Shown: positions 29,962 through 37,612 of the stretch, one piece after another
Position numbering within the stretch: the stretch's first letter is position 1
Layout: every line of letters starts with the position of its first letter
Assembly (NCBI RefSeq): GCF_014191255.1
Contig: NZ_JACHWH010000001.1
Location: 2,170,001 to 2,234,000, forward strand
Source: Amycolatopsis bartoniae
GTDB lineage: Bacteria > Actinomycetota > Actinomycetes > Mycobacteriales > Pseudonocardiaceae
Reading direction: 5' to 3'
Length of the DNA: 64,000 bases
The notes under the pieces: generated by a model
Seen by the model: the letters and a program-made list of their open reading frames with translations, nothing else
Database searches by the model: none
What the model was told of the DNA's origin: nothing
Program-made: the position numbers and the translations under genes

Positions 29962-30462
29962 CTATTGCGCGGAAAGCGGTCCGATTCGGTAGAGATCCTC
30001 TTGCTCGTGGCGTCCGCTGTCCGCCGGAAAGTCGGAGCTGGCGAACAGATCGGAGCGCTCCATCGGTGCGTTCCAGCGCTTCGCGAACGACGCGAACGTC
30101 CTTATCGATGCCTCGTTGTCCGGGGTCACGGTGGTCTCCAGGTAGCGGACCCCCTGTGCCACCAGACGCGTGAACAGCTCGTCCAGCAACGCCCCGGCCA
30201 GGCCACGCCCCCGCTGTGACGCGTCGACGGCCACCTGCCACACCAGCGCCGTGTCCGGCGCCGAAGGCCGACGGTACCCGATCACGAACCCGACCGCCTG
30301 ACCGTCCACTTTGGCCACAACAGAGGTGTCGGCGAAATCCCGGCACCACAACAAATAGGCGTACGGCGTGTTGAGATCCAGCTTCTGCGAATCGCGTGCG
30401 ATTCGCCACAGCGCAGCGCCGTCGGCCTTGGTCGGGAACTCGATCAAGTGCTTTCCGGACAT
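29962..30462 (-). CDS. ectA: Diaminobutyrate acetyltransferase EctA
   Basis: This 166-residue GNAT enzyme acetylates L-2,4-diaminobutyrate at the gamma nitrogen. The acetyl-CoA loop is VDASQRGRGLAGALLDELF, and the substrate region LDLNTPYAYLLWCRDFADTSVVA is typical of EctA. The start is ATG 30462. It is the first gene of the ectABCD operon. The 227-base region upstream (30463-30689) should carry the promoter, but I see no confident -35/-10 pair there; a short palindrome ACACGTGT is the only regular feature. Confidence 0.96.
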   Translation of the reverse strand: MSGKHLIEFPTKADGAALWRIARDSQKLDLNTPYAYLLWCRDFADTSVVAKVDGQAVGFVIGYRRPSAPDTALVWQVAVDASQRGRGLAGALLDELFTRLVAQGVRYLETTVTPDNEASIRTFASFAKRWNAPMERSDLFASSDFPADSGRHEQEDLYRIGPLSAQ

Positions 30463-30689
30463 GTCAAAACAAGCTAACAGAGAGTCTTAGCCCGTTCAGC
30501 GCAAGACGAACCGCGCACGCTGACTACCTGCAACAACCACGAAACACGTGTGACAATGCCAACACAAACGTATCTTTTGCGCAGGTGATGTGGTATGAGC
30601 CCAGCACAGAGCCGCCGCGGCACTTTGTTCACCCCGGACACCGGGTTAGCGCTGTAGCGCGAGGACTCGTTACACGGTAGTGGCAGGGG

Positions 30690-31433
30690 TCACGGAACGC
30701 GAGTCAGGGCCGCCGGATCGCACGCCGCCCAGAAGCGCGCGCCGAACCGGGACAGTCGCAGCGTGTGACGAACGAGCCTCGTCCGCCGGGCCCCGGCACG
30801 TGCCGCGCGGACCAGTTCGTCGGTGGCGAGCACCTCGTACTGCGGGTCCAGCTCCGGGTCCTCGGCGGTGAGGTCGACCAGCCCGAGCCCGGCGAGGCGG
30901 GTGAGGTAGCTGGGCACCTCGTCGGGCAGGGTCACGCCGGCGGCCGTGCCGACTGTCGAAGCGTTGCGCAGCAGGATGCGCTCGCCGCGAGCGACCACGT
31001 CGACGGCGGGGTAGGCGTCGCCGTCCGACAGCACGGTGAGGATGCGGGCCTCGTCCGGGGTCAGCTGGCGCAGGACGGTGGCGTAGAGGTACTCGCGCGC
31101 CCGCTCCTGGTCGAAGGTGACCGAGCGGTCCAGCAGCTCCTTCATCGCCGACCGCAGCGGTTCCGCCGCGGGCACGACCTCTCCGGCGGGCTCTCGCGAG
31201 GAGGCCGCGCTGAGCGCCACCACGTACGGGTCGTCGACCTCGTCCAGCCGCTTGCGCAGCTCGTTCAGCACCTGCCGCTCGACCTGGCGCAGGCTCTCGC
31301 CCGCGTTGCCGAGCCCGGGCAGCCGTCCGGCCAGCGACACGCCGGTGCGGGCGGCCCAGCCGGCCAGGCGTCCGGCGCGGCGCACCAGGCCGTCGTCCTC
31401 GGCTGCCACGACGGGAAGGTCTTCGCTGGTCAC
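30690..31433 (-). CDS. Abi-alpha (DUF4393) family protein
   Basis: The 247-residue protein has an N-terminal helical part with two weakly hydrophobic stretches. The family-typical core follows: FDQERAREYLYATVLRQLTPDEARILTVLSDG, then VPSYLTRLAGLGLVDL and YEVLATDELVRAA. Abi-alpha proteins are named for a phage-exclusion homologue, but most are uncharacterised. It ends 227 bases from ectA and lies in the same direction. A defence role is possible but not supported by neighbours. Confidence 0.7.
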   Translation of the reverse strand: MTSEDLPVVAAEDDGLVRRAGRLAGWAARTGVSLAGRLPGLGNAGESLRQVERQVLNELRKRLDEVDDPYVVALSAASSREPAGEVVPAAEPLRSAMKELLDRSVTFDQERAREYLYATVLRQLTPDEARILTVLSDGDAYPAVDVVARGERILLRNASTVGTAAGVTLPDEVPSYLTRLAGLGLVDLTAEDPELDPQYEVLATDELVRAARAGARRTRLVRHTLRLSRFGARFWAACDPAALTRVP

Positions 31434-31456
31434 GCCCGGAATGCTAGTTCGGCCGG

Positions 31457-31864
31457 TCAGCGGAGCCCGCGGCTGGCCCGCTTGGTCGCCTTCCGCAGCT
31501 GCAGGATGCGCGCCGCGCCGATGAGCGCGACCAGCACCGCGCCCGCGATCGCCGAGAACAGCATCGCGACGGCCAGCGGGAGGCTGCCGCTCATGCCGAG
31601 GAAGTTGACGGTGGCGGTGGCCAGGTTCTGCAGGATGAAGATCAGCAGGAAGACGAGGATGACCAGCGCGACGATGACGGCCACCCAGGTGCCGCTGACC
31701 CGGGTCCGCTTGATCGGCGCGGGGCGCGGCGGGGCGACGGGGGTGGCCGGGGTATCGGGGGTGGCCGGCTCCCCGGGGCGTTCGACGGAGGCCGCCGGGT
31801 CCGGGCCTGCGATGCCCGGTTCGGGGCGAGCGGTGGTCGGCTCGGGATCCTGCGCGGAGGTCAT
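31457..31864 (-). CDS. LapA-like small membrane protein
   Basis: The 135-residue protein has a Pro-rich cytoplasmic N-terminus (about 1-50) and two transmembrane helices (GTWVAVIVALVILVFLLIFIL and PLAVAMLFSAIAGAVLVALIGAARI), separated by the conserved QNLATATVNFLGMSGSLP. It ends in a basic tail (RKATKRASRGLR). This is the LapA/DUF1049 pattern. The family helps lipopolysaccharide assembly in Gram-negatives; in Actinobacteria its role is unknown. Confidence 0.8.
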   Translation of the reverse strand: MTSAQDPEPTTARPEPGIAGPDPAASVERPGEPATPDTPATPVAPPRPAPIKRTRVSGTWVAVIVALVILVFLLIFILQNLATATVNFLGMSGSLPLAVAMLFSAIAGAVLVALIGAARILQLRKATKRASRGLR

Positions 31865-31871
31865 ACCGGGA

Positions 31872-32678
31872 TTATCGACCGATCGGCGGTGCCCCGCTGG
31901 TTCTTCCCGTCCGATCGGGTGACCAGACGAGTGTGCGGAGTCGCCGCTTCTCCAGCGGAGTGGCCTTCAGGACGGCAGCCAACTCGTCCGTGTGGTCCGG
32001 CCCCAGGCACAGGCGACGCCGGGTGAGCTCCACCAGCTCGTCGAACGGCATCGGCGACGCTTCCCTTTCCCAGCTCACCACCTCGGGTTCGACGCCCAGC
32101 TCGCGCACGGCGGCCACGGCGTCGTCGGCCGTCGGCCCGTCCGGGCGTTCGACGCCGTGGAAGTGCCGCCACAGCGGGTTCATCCGCGCCATGGGATGCC
32201 GCTCGGTCAGCTCCACGACCACGCGCCGGGCGTGGCGATTCAGCGCGGCGACGAAGGCCGGAAGGTCGCGGACGTTGTAGAGGACGTTCGCGCAGACCGC
32301 GACGTCGAACCCGCCGAGTCGCTCGTGCACGTCGGGCCAACGGCCCTCGACGGTCTCGTGCGGCAGGGACAACGCGGCGGCGCGTTCGGCGAACTCCGCG
32401 AGCAGCGCGGCGTCGGTGTCGACCGCCGTCACGCGAGTGAGCGCGGACGCGCACGGCAGGCTCGCGGCGCCCGCCCCGGCGCCGACGTCCAGAGCCGCAC
32501 CGCCGGCCGCTCGCACCGCCTCGTGCGTCGGGGTGGCGGACTCGCCGAGCTGCCGGTCGACGCGCCGGACGAACATCGAACGGGCGGGCGCCCACGGCGA
32601 TTCGGGCGCTCGGGCCAGGATTTCGCGCGGGATCGCCCACTCCGCGAGCTTCGTGGCCCAGCGCTCGACAGCGGTCAT
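31872..32678 (-). CDS. Class I SAM-dependent methyltransferase
   Basis: The 268-residue protein has the SAM-binding GxGxG motif in AALDVGAGAGAASLP, followed by the acidic end of strand 2 in VTAVDTDAALLAEF and motif FDVAVCANVLYNVRDLP. The substrate is unknown. It is the third gene of a coupled operon: its ATG overlaps the stop of the alpha/beta hydrolase (ATGA, 32675-32678), and that gene overlaps the glyoxalase-type dioxygenase. Methylation of phenolic or quinoid compounds would fit the context. Confidence 0.8.
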   Translation of the reverse strand: MTAVERWATKLAEWAIPREILARAPESPWAPARSMFVRRVDRQLGESATPTHEAVRAAGGAALDVGAGAGAASLPCASALTRVTAVDTDAALLAEFAERAAALSLPHETVEGRWPDVHERLGGFDVAVCANVLYNVRDLPAFVAALNRHARRVVVELTERHPMARMNPLWRHFHGVERPDGPTADDAVAAVRELGVEPEVVSWEREASPMPFDELVELTRRRLCLGPDHTDELAAVLKATPLEKRRLRTLVWSPDRTGRTSGAPPIGR

Positions 32679-33283
32679 GCCTGCCGAGTCAACCAGGACT
32701 TCGCTTCCGACACCGCGTCCAGGGTGATCTGGTGCCCGCCGGGGTGGCGGTGCACGGTGACGTCCGCGCCGCGTTCCTTGAGCAGTGCGAGGAATTCCTC
32801 GTTCGACGGCAGCGGGGCCATCGGGTCCTGCAGGCCGTTGGAGAGGAAGACGCGGGTGCCGGTCAGGTCGTGCTGCGGCGGGTCGGGCACGGGCAGCATC
32901 GAGGCGAACAACGCGGCCTCGGTGAGCACGTCGGGCCGCAGGAGGGTGAGCGCCCCGGCGATGTTGGCGCCATTGGAGAAGCCGACGGCGACCAGCCTGC
33001 GGTCGGTGAGTCCGTAGCGTTTCCGGGCATCGCCGAGGAAGTCCGCGAGCTGGTTCGCCCGCGCGACAACGTCTTCGTAGTCGAAGACGCCCTCGCGCAG
33101 CCGGCGGAACCACCTGGCGGCGCCGTACTCGTTCACCGGACCCTGGGGCGCCAGCATCGGGGAACCGGGACTCAGCTCGCGGGCGAGCGGCATCAGGTCG
33201 CGTGGGCCGCCGCCGGTGCCGTGCAGCAGCAACAGCACCGGCGTGGCGTCCTCGCCCTCGACGAACTCGTGTTCGAGCGTCAT
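32675..33283 (-). CDS. Alpha/beta hydrolase, carboxylesterase/MhqD-like
   Basis: The 202-residue protein has the oxyanion strand VLLLLHGTGGGPRDL, a nucleophile elbow VAVGFSNGANIAG (Ser), an Asp in LSNGLQDPMAPL and a His in HPGGHQITLDA. The length fits small phospholipase/carboxylesterase-type hydrolases such as Bacillus MhqD. It overlaps its neighbours on both sides by 4 bases. Together with the adjacent ring-cleaving dioxygenase it recalls the mhq quinone-resistance operon. Confidence 0.85.
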   Translation of the reverse strand: MTLEHEFVEGEDATPVLLLLHGTGGGPRDLMPLARELSPGSPMLAPQGPVNEYGAARWFRRLREGVFDYEDVVARANQLADFLGDARKRYGLTDRRLVAVGFSNGANIAGALTLLRPDVLTEAALFASMLPVPDPPQHDLTGTRVFLSNGLQDPMAPLPSNEEFLALLKERGADVTVHRHPGGHQITLDAVSEAKSWLTRQA

Positions 33284-34242
33284 GCCAGTTCCGGGTTGTT
33301 CTCGCTCGGCAGGTTGAGCTTCGGCAGGGTGTGCTCGATCTGCTCGCGGTTCGGCTCCAGCCACGGCGGCAGCTTGAGCGCGCGGCCCAGCTCCAGCAGC
33401 GGCTCGTCGATCGCGAAACCCGGCGCGTCGGTGGCCACTTCGAGCAGCGTGCCGCCCGGTTCGCGGAAGTAGATCGAGCGGAAGTACTGGCGGTCGAGGA
33501 TCGAGGTGACGTTCACCCCGCGGTCCACCAGCTCCTCGCGCCACGACGCCTGGGTGTCCTCGTCCGGCGCCCGCCACGCGACGTGGTGCACGGTGCCCGC
33601 GGCGACCAGACCACGCGGCGCGTCCGGGGTGACCAGCACGTCGACCGTCGCGCCGGGGCCGCCGTTCCCGGCGGTGAAGCGCAGGCGGTTCGACTCCTGG
33701 CCGGCGAAGGACAGGCCCAGCTCGCGGAACATCTCGGCGGTGGCGTCCTCCTCGGCGACGGACAGGGTCACCGAGTGCAGACCGCGGATGGCGTGCTCGG
33801 CCGGGACGTCCGGGGTGTCCCACGGCTCGCGCGGGTCGCCCTGCGGGTGCGCGACGAGGGCCAGCTGCAGGCCGTCGGGATCGTCGAAGGTCAGCACGTC
33901 CTCGCCGTCGCGGGTGGTGATGCGGCCGGTGGTGATGCCGGCACCGGCGAGGTGGTCCTTCCACCACCCGATGGAGTTCGCGGGGACGGAGAACGACGTC
34001 GTGGTGGCCTGCCCGGTGCCGCGGCGGCCGCGCGGGGCGTCCTTCCAGGGGAAGAACGTCATGAGCGTGCCGGGCTTGCCGGACGCGTCGCCGTAGTAGA
34101 GGTGGTAGGTGCCCGGGTCGTCGAAGTTGACGGTGGTCTTCACCAGCCGCAGGCCGAGGGTGCGCAGGTAGAAGTCCGCGTTGCGCTGCGGGTCGCCGCC
34201 GATCGCGGTGACGTGGTGCAGGCCGCTGGTCTTGATGGACAT
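33280..34242 (-). CDS. VOC-family ring-cleaving dioxygenase, MhqO-like
   Basis: The 320-residue protein has two vicinal-oxygen-chelate modules. The metal ligand His lies in SGLHHVTAIGGDPQRN (N-terminal) and IRGLHSVTLSV (middle), with a Glu in PGGTLLEVATD. MhqA/MhqO-type proteins act in hydroquinone or catechol detoxification. ATG 34242 has GGAGG a few bases upstream. It is the first gene of the operon and is divergent from a MarR regulator, as expected for MhqR-like control. Confidence 0.87.
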   Translation of the reverse strand: MSIKTSGLHHVTAIGGDPQRNADFYLRTLGLRLVKTTVNFDDPGTYHLYYGDASGKPGTLMTFFPWKDAPRGRRGTGQATTTSFSVPANSIGWWKDHLAGAGITTGRITTRDGEDVLTFDDPDGLQLALVAHPQGDPREPWDTPDVPAEHAIRGLHSVTLSVAEEDATAEMFRELGLSFAGQESNRLRFTAGNGGPGATVDVLVTPDAPRGLVAAGTVHHVAWRAPDEDTQASWREELVDRGVNVTSILDRQYFRSIYFREPGGTLLEVATDAPGFAIDEPLLELGRALKLPPWLEPNREQIEHTLPKLNLPSENNPELA

Positions 34243-34287
34243 CGGTCCTCCTTCGAGGGGCTCGTTGCCGAAGCTATCGCTGAAACA

Positions 34288-34330
34288 TCTCGCGCGCAAG
34301 ATATATTCCATGCAGATTCTTGCGTATACT
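34288..34330. promoter_or_regulatory. Divergent promoter/operator region of the MarR-dioxygenase pair
   Basis: TCTCGCGCGCAAGA (34288-34301) is a near-perfect palindrome, with one mismatched pair, and GCAAGA is repeated inverted as TCTTGC 18 bases on. TATACT (34325-34330) is a good -10 box ending 6 bases before the GTG 34337 start of the MarR gene. That suggests a leaderless transcript. On the reverse strand TTGCGC with a 17-base spacer to TAGCTT may serve the dioxygenase operon. Confidence 0.5.
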
Positions 34331-34336
34331 GGGCGG

Positions 34337-34780
34337 GTGGCGGAGGACGACGAGATCGTGACGTGGTGGGGCCTGGTGATCGAGGGCTACGTCGCGACGC
34401 AGGAGAAGCTGATGGGCGAGATCGGCGAGCGGTTCGGGTTGGCGCCCGCCCAGTTCGACATCCTGCTGCGGCTCATCCGCACCCCCGGGTACCGGATGCC
34501 GATGACGCGGCTGGCCACCGAGGCGGCGCTGTCGAGCGGCGGTTTCACCAAGGTGGCGGACCGCCTGGTGGCGGCGGACCTGATAGTGCGCCGCCCGAGC
34601 CCCGACGACCGCCGGGTGACGTACGCGTGCCTGACCGACCACGGCCGCGAAGTGGCCGAGAAGGCACGCCGGGTGTGCGCGGAGATCCTCCGGCAGCGGG
34701 TGCTGGAGCCACTGGGCCCGGAGGCGTCGAAGGCCCTCGCGGAGGCGATGCGCAAGCTACGCGAGGTCAACGCGGACTAA
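34337..34780 (+). CDS. MarR family regulator, MhqR-like
   Basis: The 147-residue protein has a MarR winged helix: FDILLRLIRTPGYRMPMTRLATEAALSSGGFTKVADRLVAADLIVRRPSPDDRRVTYACLTDHG spans the recognition helix and wing. GTG 34337 is preferred because a TATACT box ends 6 bases upstream, leaving no leader. An ATG at 34310 would lie before that box. It is divergent from the ring-cleaving dioxygenase operon. The likely function is derepression by quinone-like electrophiles, although no conserved Cys of MhqR is obvious apart from two in the helices. Confidence 0.82.
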   Translation: MAEDDEIVTWWGLVIEGYVATQEKLMGEIGERFGLAPAQFDILLRLIRTPGYRMPMTRLATEAALSSGGFTKVADRLVAADLIVRRPSPDDRRVTYACLTDHGREVAEKARRVCAEILRQRVLEPLGPEASKALAEAMRKLREVNAD

Positions 34781-35167
34781 CCCCGTCCGCCGGTGGGCGT
34801 CGACCTCGATTTCGATCTTCATTCGCGGGTCCGCGAGACCGCAGACCTGCATCGTGGCGGCGGGGCGGACGGCCGCGAAGCGTTCACGCAGCACCGGCCA
34901 GCACGGTTCGAAGTCGGCGCGGTCCGGCAGCAGGTACCGCACGCGGACCACGTCCGCGAACGTGGCCCCCGCCTCGGTCAGCGCCGCTTCGATGTTGCGC
35001 AGGCACTGCGCCGCCTGCTCGACCACGTCGTCGGAAATGGTCATCGTCGCGTAGTCGAAGCCGGTGGTTCCGGACACGTGCACCCACTCGCCGTCGACCA
35101 CGGCCCTGGCGTAGCCGATCTGCTCCTCGAAGGTGGAACCGCTGAGGATCGCGCGTCGCTCCGTCAC
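34757..35167 (-). CDS. RidA/YjgF-family protein
   Basis: The 136-residue protein has the RidA fold with GYARAVVDGEWVHVSGTTGFD, QAAQCLRNIEAALTEAGATFADVVRVRYLLPD, and the C-terminal PAATMQVCGLADPRMKIEIEVDAH with the usual Glu/acidic end. RidA enzymes hydrolyse reactive imines/enamines; many paralogues act in specific catabolic pathways. It is the last gene of the box operon, 18 bases after the amidohydrolase. Its 3' end overlaps the convergent MarR gene by 24 bases. Confidence 0.88.
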   Translation of the reverse strand: MTERRAILSGSTFEEQIGYARAVVDGEWVHVSGTTGFDYATMTISDDVVEQAAQCLRNIEAALTEAGATFADVVRVRYLLPDRADFEPCWPVLRERFAAVRPAATMQVCGLADPRMKIEIEVDAHRRTGLVRVDLA

Positions 35168-35185
35168 GTGGGCAACGTTAACCCC

Positions 35186-36043
35186 TCAAACACCCAATCC
35201 CGGGAACAGCTTCGCCGCGTTGCCGGACAGGGCGTCCGACAGCACGGCGTCCGGCAGGCCCAGCGCGGCGAGCGCGCGGACGTTCGCCGCGGTGCCAGGG
35301 ACGCCCGGCCAGTCCGTGCCGAACACGAACTTCCCCGCCAGGCGCACCAGGTCGAAGCGTGCGTAGTACTCCGGCAGCTTCTTCGGCGGCAACCCGGCCA
35401 GGTCGAGCCACACGTTGTCCTTCGCCAGCGCCAGGAACGCCGCCACGTCGTACCACCAGCCGCGGCCACCGTGCGCGAACACGAAGTTCACGCCGGGAAA
35501 GTCTTCCACCACATCGGACATCAGCTCGGGGTTGCCGAAACTCGTTCGTGCGCCGGGGAAACTGCTCGTGCCGGAATGGATGATCACCGGCACCCCGCGT
35601 TCCGCGCACACCTGGTACGCGGCGTACAACTCCTTCTCCGCGGGCGAAAACGCGCCGTGTACGGGGTGGATCTTCAACGCCACCGCGCCGAGGTCCAGCT
35701 GGCGCTCCACCTCCGCGGACACCGGGTGGTGCAGGTACGGGTTGACGTTCGCCACCAACCGGAACCGCTCCGGGTTGTGCTCGACGATCGGCAGCAGGTC
35801 CTCGATCGGCTGGATTCCCGTGGCGCGCGGGCTGTACTCGCAGAACAACAAGGCGCGATCCACGCCCTGCTCCGCCAGCAGACTGTCCAAAGCGGACGGT
35901 ACCGGGTCGCCATTCGCGTCGTACGCCGCGCGCCAGTCGTGCGGGCCGGAGAACTTCTCCGCCCACTCCAGCCACGCGGGCTTCAACGTGCTGAGCCGGG
36001 GAACGTGGACGTGTGCGTCCACCACCACGTGGCCGTCGATCAC
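35186..36043 (-). CDS. Amidohydrolase-family (ACMSD-like) metal enzyme
   Basis: This 285-residue TIM-barrel protein has the metal motif VVDAHVHVPR at the N-terminus, HSGTSSFPG and FAHGGRGWWYD in the middle, and the catalytic Asp in VFGTDWPGVPGT. This is the amidohydrolase-2 pattern, which contains decarboxylases and hydrolases. Its ATG overlaps the stop of the benzoate-CoA ligase gene (36040-36043). No known step of the box pathway needs this enzyme, so it may process an upstream aromatic substrate. Confidence 0.85.
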   Translation of the reverse strand: MIDGHVVVDAHVHVPRLSTLKPAWLEWAEKFSGPHDWRAAYDANGDPVPSALDSLLAEQGVDRALLFCEYSPRATGIQPIEDLLPIVEHNPERFRLVANVNPYLHHPVSAEVERQLDLGAVALKIHPVHGAFSPAEKELYAAYQVCAERGVPVIIHSGTSSFPGARTSFGNPELMSDVVEDFPGVNFVFAHGGRGWWYDVAAFLALAKDNVWLDLAGLPPKKLPEYYARFDLVRLAGKFVFGTDWPGVPGTAANVRALAALGLPDAVLSDALSGNAAKLFPGLGV

Positions 36044-37602
36044 GCGAGCGCCCCCGGGCGCAGCGCGTCGCGGACCTGCTCACGCAGCACGTTGCGGCGG
36101 ATCTTGCCCGTCGCGGTCTTCGGCAGCTCGGCCACCTCGACCACCGCCCGCGGCCGCTTGAACGACGCGAGCCCCTCCCGGCAGAAGTCGATCAGCGCAT
36201 CCGCCTCGACCACGCGGCCGACCGCCGGGACCACGCACGCCACCGGCTTGTCGATCCCGTCCTCGTCCGGCGCCGCCACCACGGCCGCCTCCGCCACATC
36301 GGGGTGCTGCAACAGTCTCTGCTCCACTTCGGCCGGAGACACCCAGATCCCGCCGGCCTTCAGCATGTCGTTGAACCGGCCCAGGCAAGTGTAGGTGCCG
36401 TCCGGGTTGCGCACGTAGCTGTCACCCGTCCGAAGCCACTCGCCCTGGAACACGCGCTTGCTCGTCTCGTACCGGCTCCAGTACCCGAACGCCGTCGACG
36501 GCCCGCGCACGTAAAGCTCACCCGGCTCGCCGACCGCCTCGACGGGCGCACCGAGCGGGTCCCGGATCTCGACCTCGTACCCGGGCACGGCCACGCCGGT
36601 GGTGCCGGGCACGACGGTGCCCGGCCGGTTGGACAGGAAGATGTGCAGCGCCTCGGTGGACCCGATGCCGTCGAGGATCTCCACGCCGAACCGGCTGCGG
36701 AACCGCTCGAACAACACGGCAGGCAACGGCTCCCCGGCGGAAACCGCTTGGCGCACCGAGGAAAACGTGTCATCCGGGATGCCGCTGGCGAGCAGTGCCG
36801 AGTAGAACGTGGGCACGCCGAAGAACAACGACGGCCGCTCCGCCCGCACCCGGTCGGCCACCAGCTGCGGCGTCGAACGGCCCGCTTCCAGCACCACGCT
36901 CGCCCCCACCGACAACGGGAAGAACGCCGAATTCCCGATGCCGTAGGCGAAGAACAGCTTGGCGACCGACAGGCACCGGTCGTCCGGCCGGATGCCGAGC
37001 ACCTGCGTGCCATAGGTTTCGCACACCGCGCGGATGCTCGCGTGCCGGTGCATCGCACCCTTGGGCTCGCCCGTCGTGCCCGAGGTGTACAGCCACAGCG
37101 CGGGCGAGTCCTCCCAGGTCTCGAACGACAACACCGGGTCCGATGTAGACAATTCGGACCAGTCGAAAGCACGCAGCGAAGGGAAATCCGCCGCGTCAGC
37201 CCGGTCCAGCACCACCGTCGTGACCTCCGGCGCCGACTCCACCGCGACCTTGGCCGCCTCGGCGAACTCGCCGGACACGCACAGCACGCGCGCCCGCGAA
37301 TCCGCCAGCACCTTGCCCAGCTCGGGCCCGGTGAACATCGTCGAGACGGGCACCGGAACCGCCCCCGCGTACATCGCGCCGAGGATGCCGGTGAGCAGCT
37401 CGACGCCGTCCACCATGCACAGCATCACGCGCTCCTCGGGCCGCACGCCGATCGCCGCCAGCCCTCCCGCGACGCGGTGCACGGCGTCGGCGAGCTCGCT
37501 GTACGTCAGCTTCCTGGCCGGGGTGAGCACGGCGGTGCGCGCGCCGTCACCGTTCCGGACGTGTCTGTCGAGCAGGTACTCCGCCGCGTTGAACCCCACC
37601 AT
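36040..37602 (-). CDS. Benzoate-CoA ligase family protein
   Basis: This 520-residue member of the adenylate-forming family activates an aromatic acid with ATP and CoA. The AMP-binding motif is LWLYTSGTTGEPKGAMHRH. Further motifs are YGIGNSAFFPL, DGIGSTEALHIFLSN, GELYVRGPSTAFGYWSR, WLRTGDSYVRNPDGTY and the C-terminal catalytic Lys in PKTATGKIRRNVLRE. The N-terminus MVGFNAAEYLLDRHV is typical of benzoate-CoA ligases. It lies 10 bases after boxB, so benzoyl-CoA would be handed directly to BoxB. Confidence 0.92.
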   Translation of the reverse strand: MVGFNAAEYLLDRHVRNGDGARTAVLTPARKLTYSELADAVHRVAGGLAAIGVRPEERVMLCMVDGVELLTGILGAMYAGAVPVPVSTMFTGPELGKVLADSRARVLCVSGEFAEAAKVAVESAPEVTTVVLDRADAADFPSLRAFDWSELSTSDPVLSFETWEDSPALWLYTSGTTGEPKGAMHRHASIRAVCETYGTQVLGIRPDDRCLSVAKLFFAYGIGNSAFFPLSVGASVVLEAGRSTPQLVADRVRAERPSLFFGVPTFYSALLASGIPDDTFSSVRQAVSAGEPLPAVLFERFRSRFGVEILDGIGSTEALHIFLSNRPGTVVPGTTGVAVPGYEVEIRDPLGAPVEAVGEPGELYVRGPSTAFGYWSRYETSKRVFQGEWLRTGDSYVRNPDGTYTCLGRFNDMLKAGGIWVSPAEVEQRLLQHPDVAEAAVVAAPDEDGIDKPVACVVPAVGRVVEADALIDFCREGLASFKRPRAVVEVAELPKTATGKIRRNVLREQVRDALRPGALA

Positions 37603-37612
37603 GAGCTGCCCC

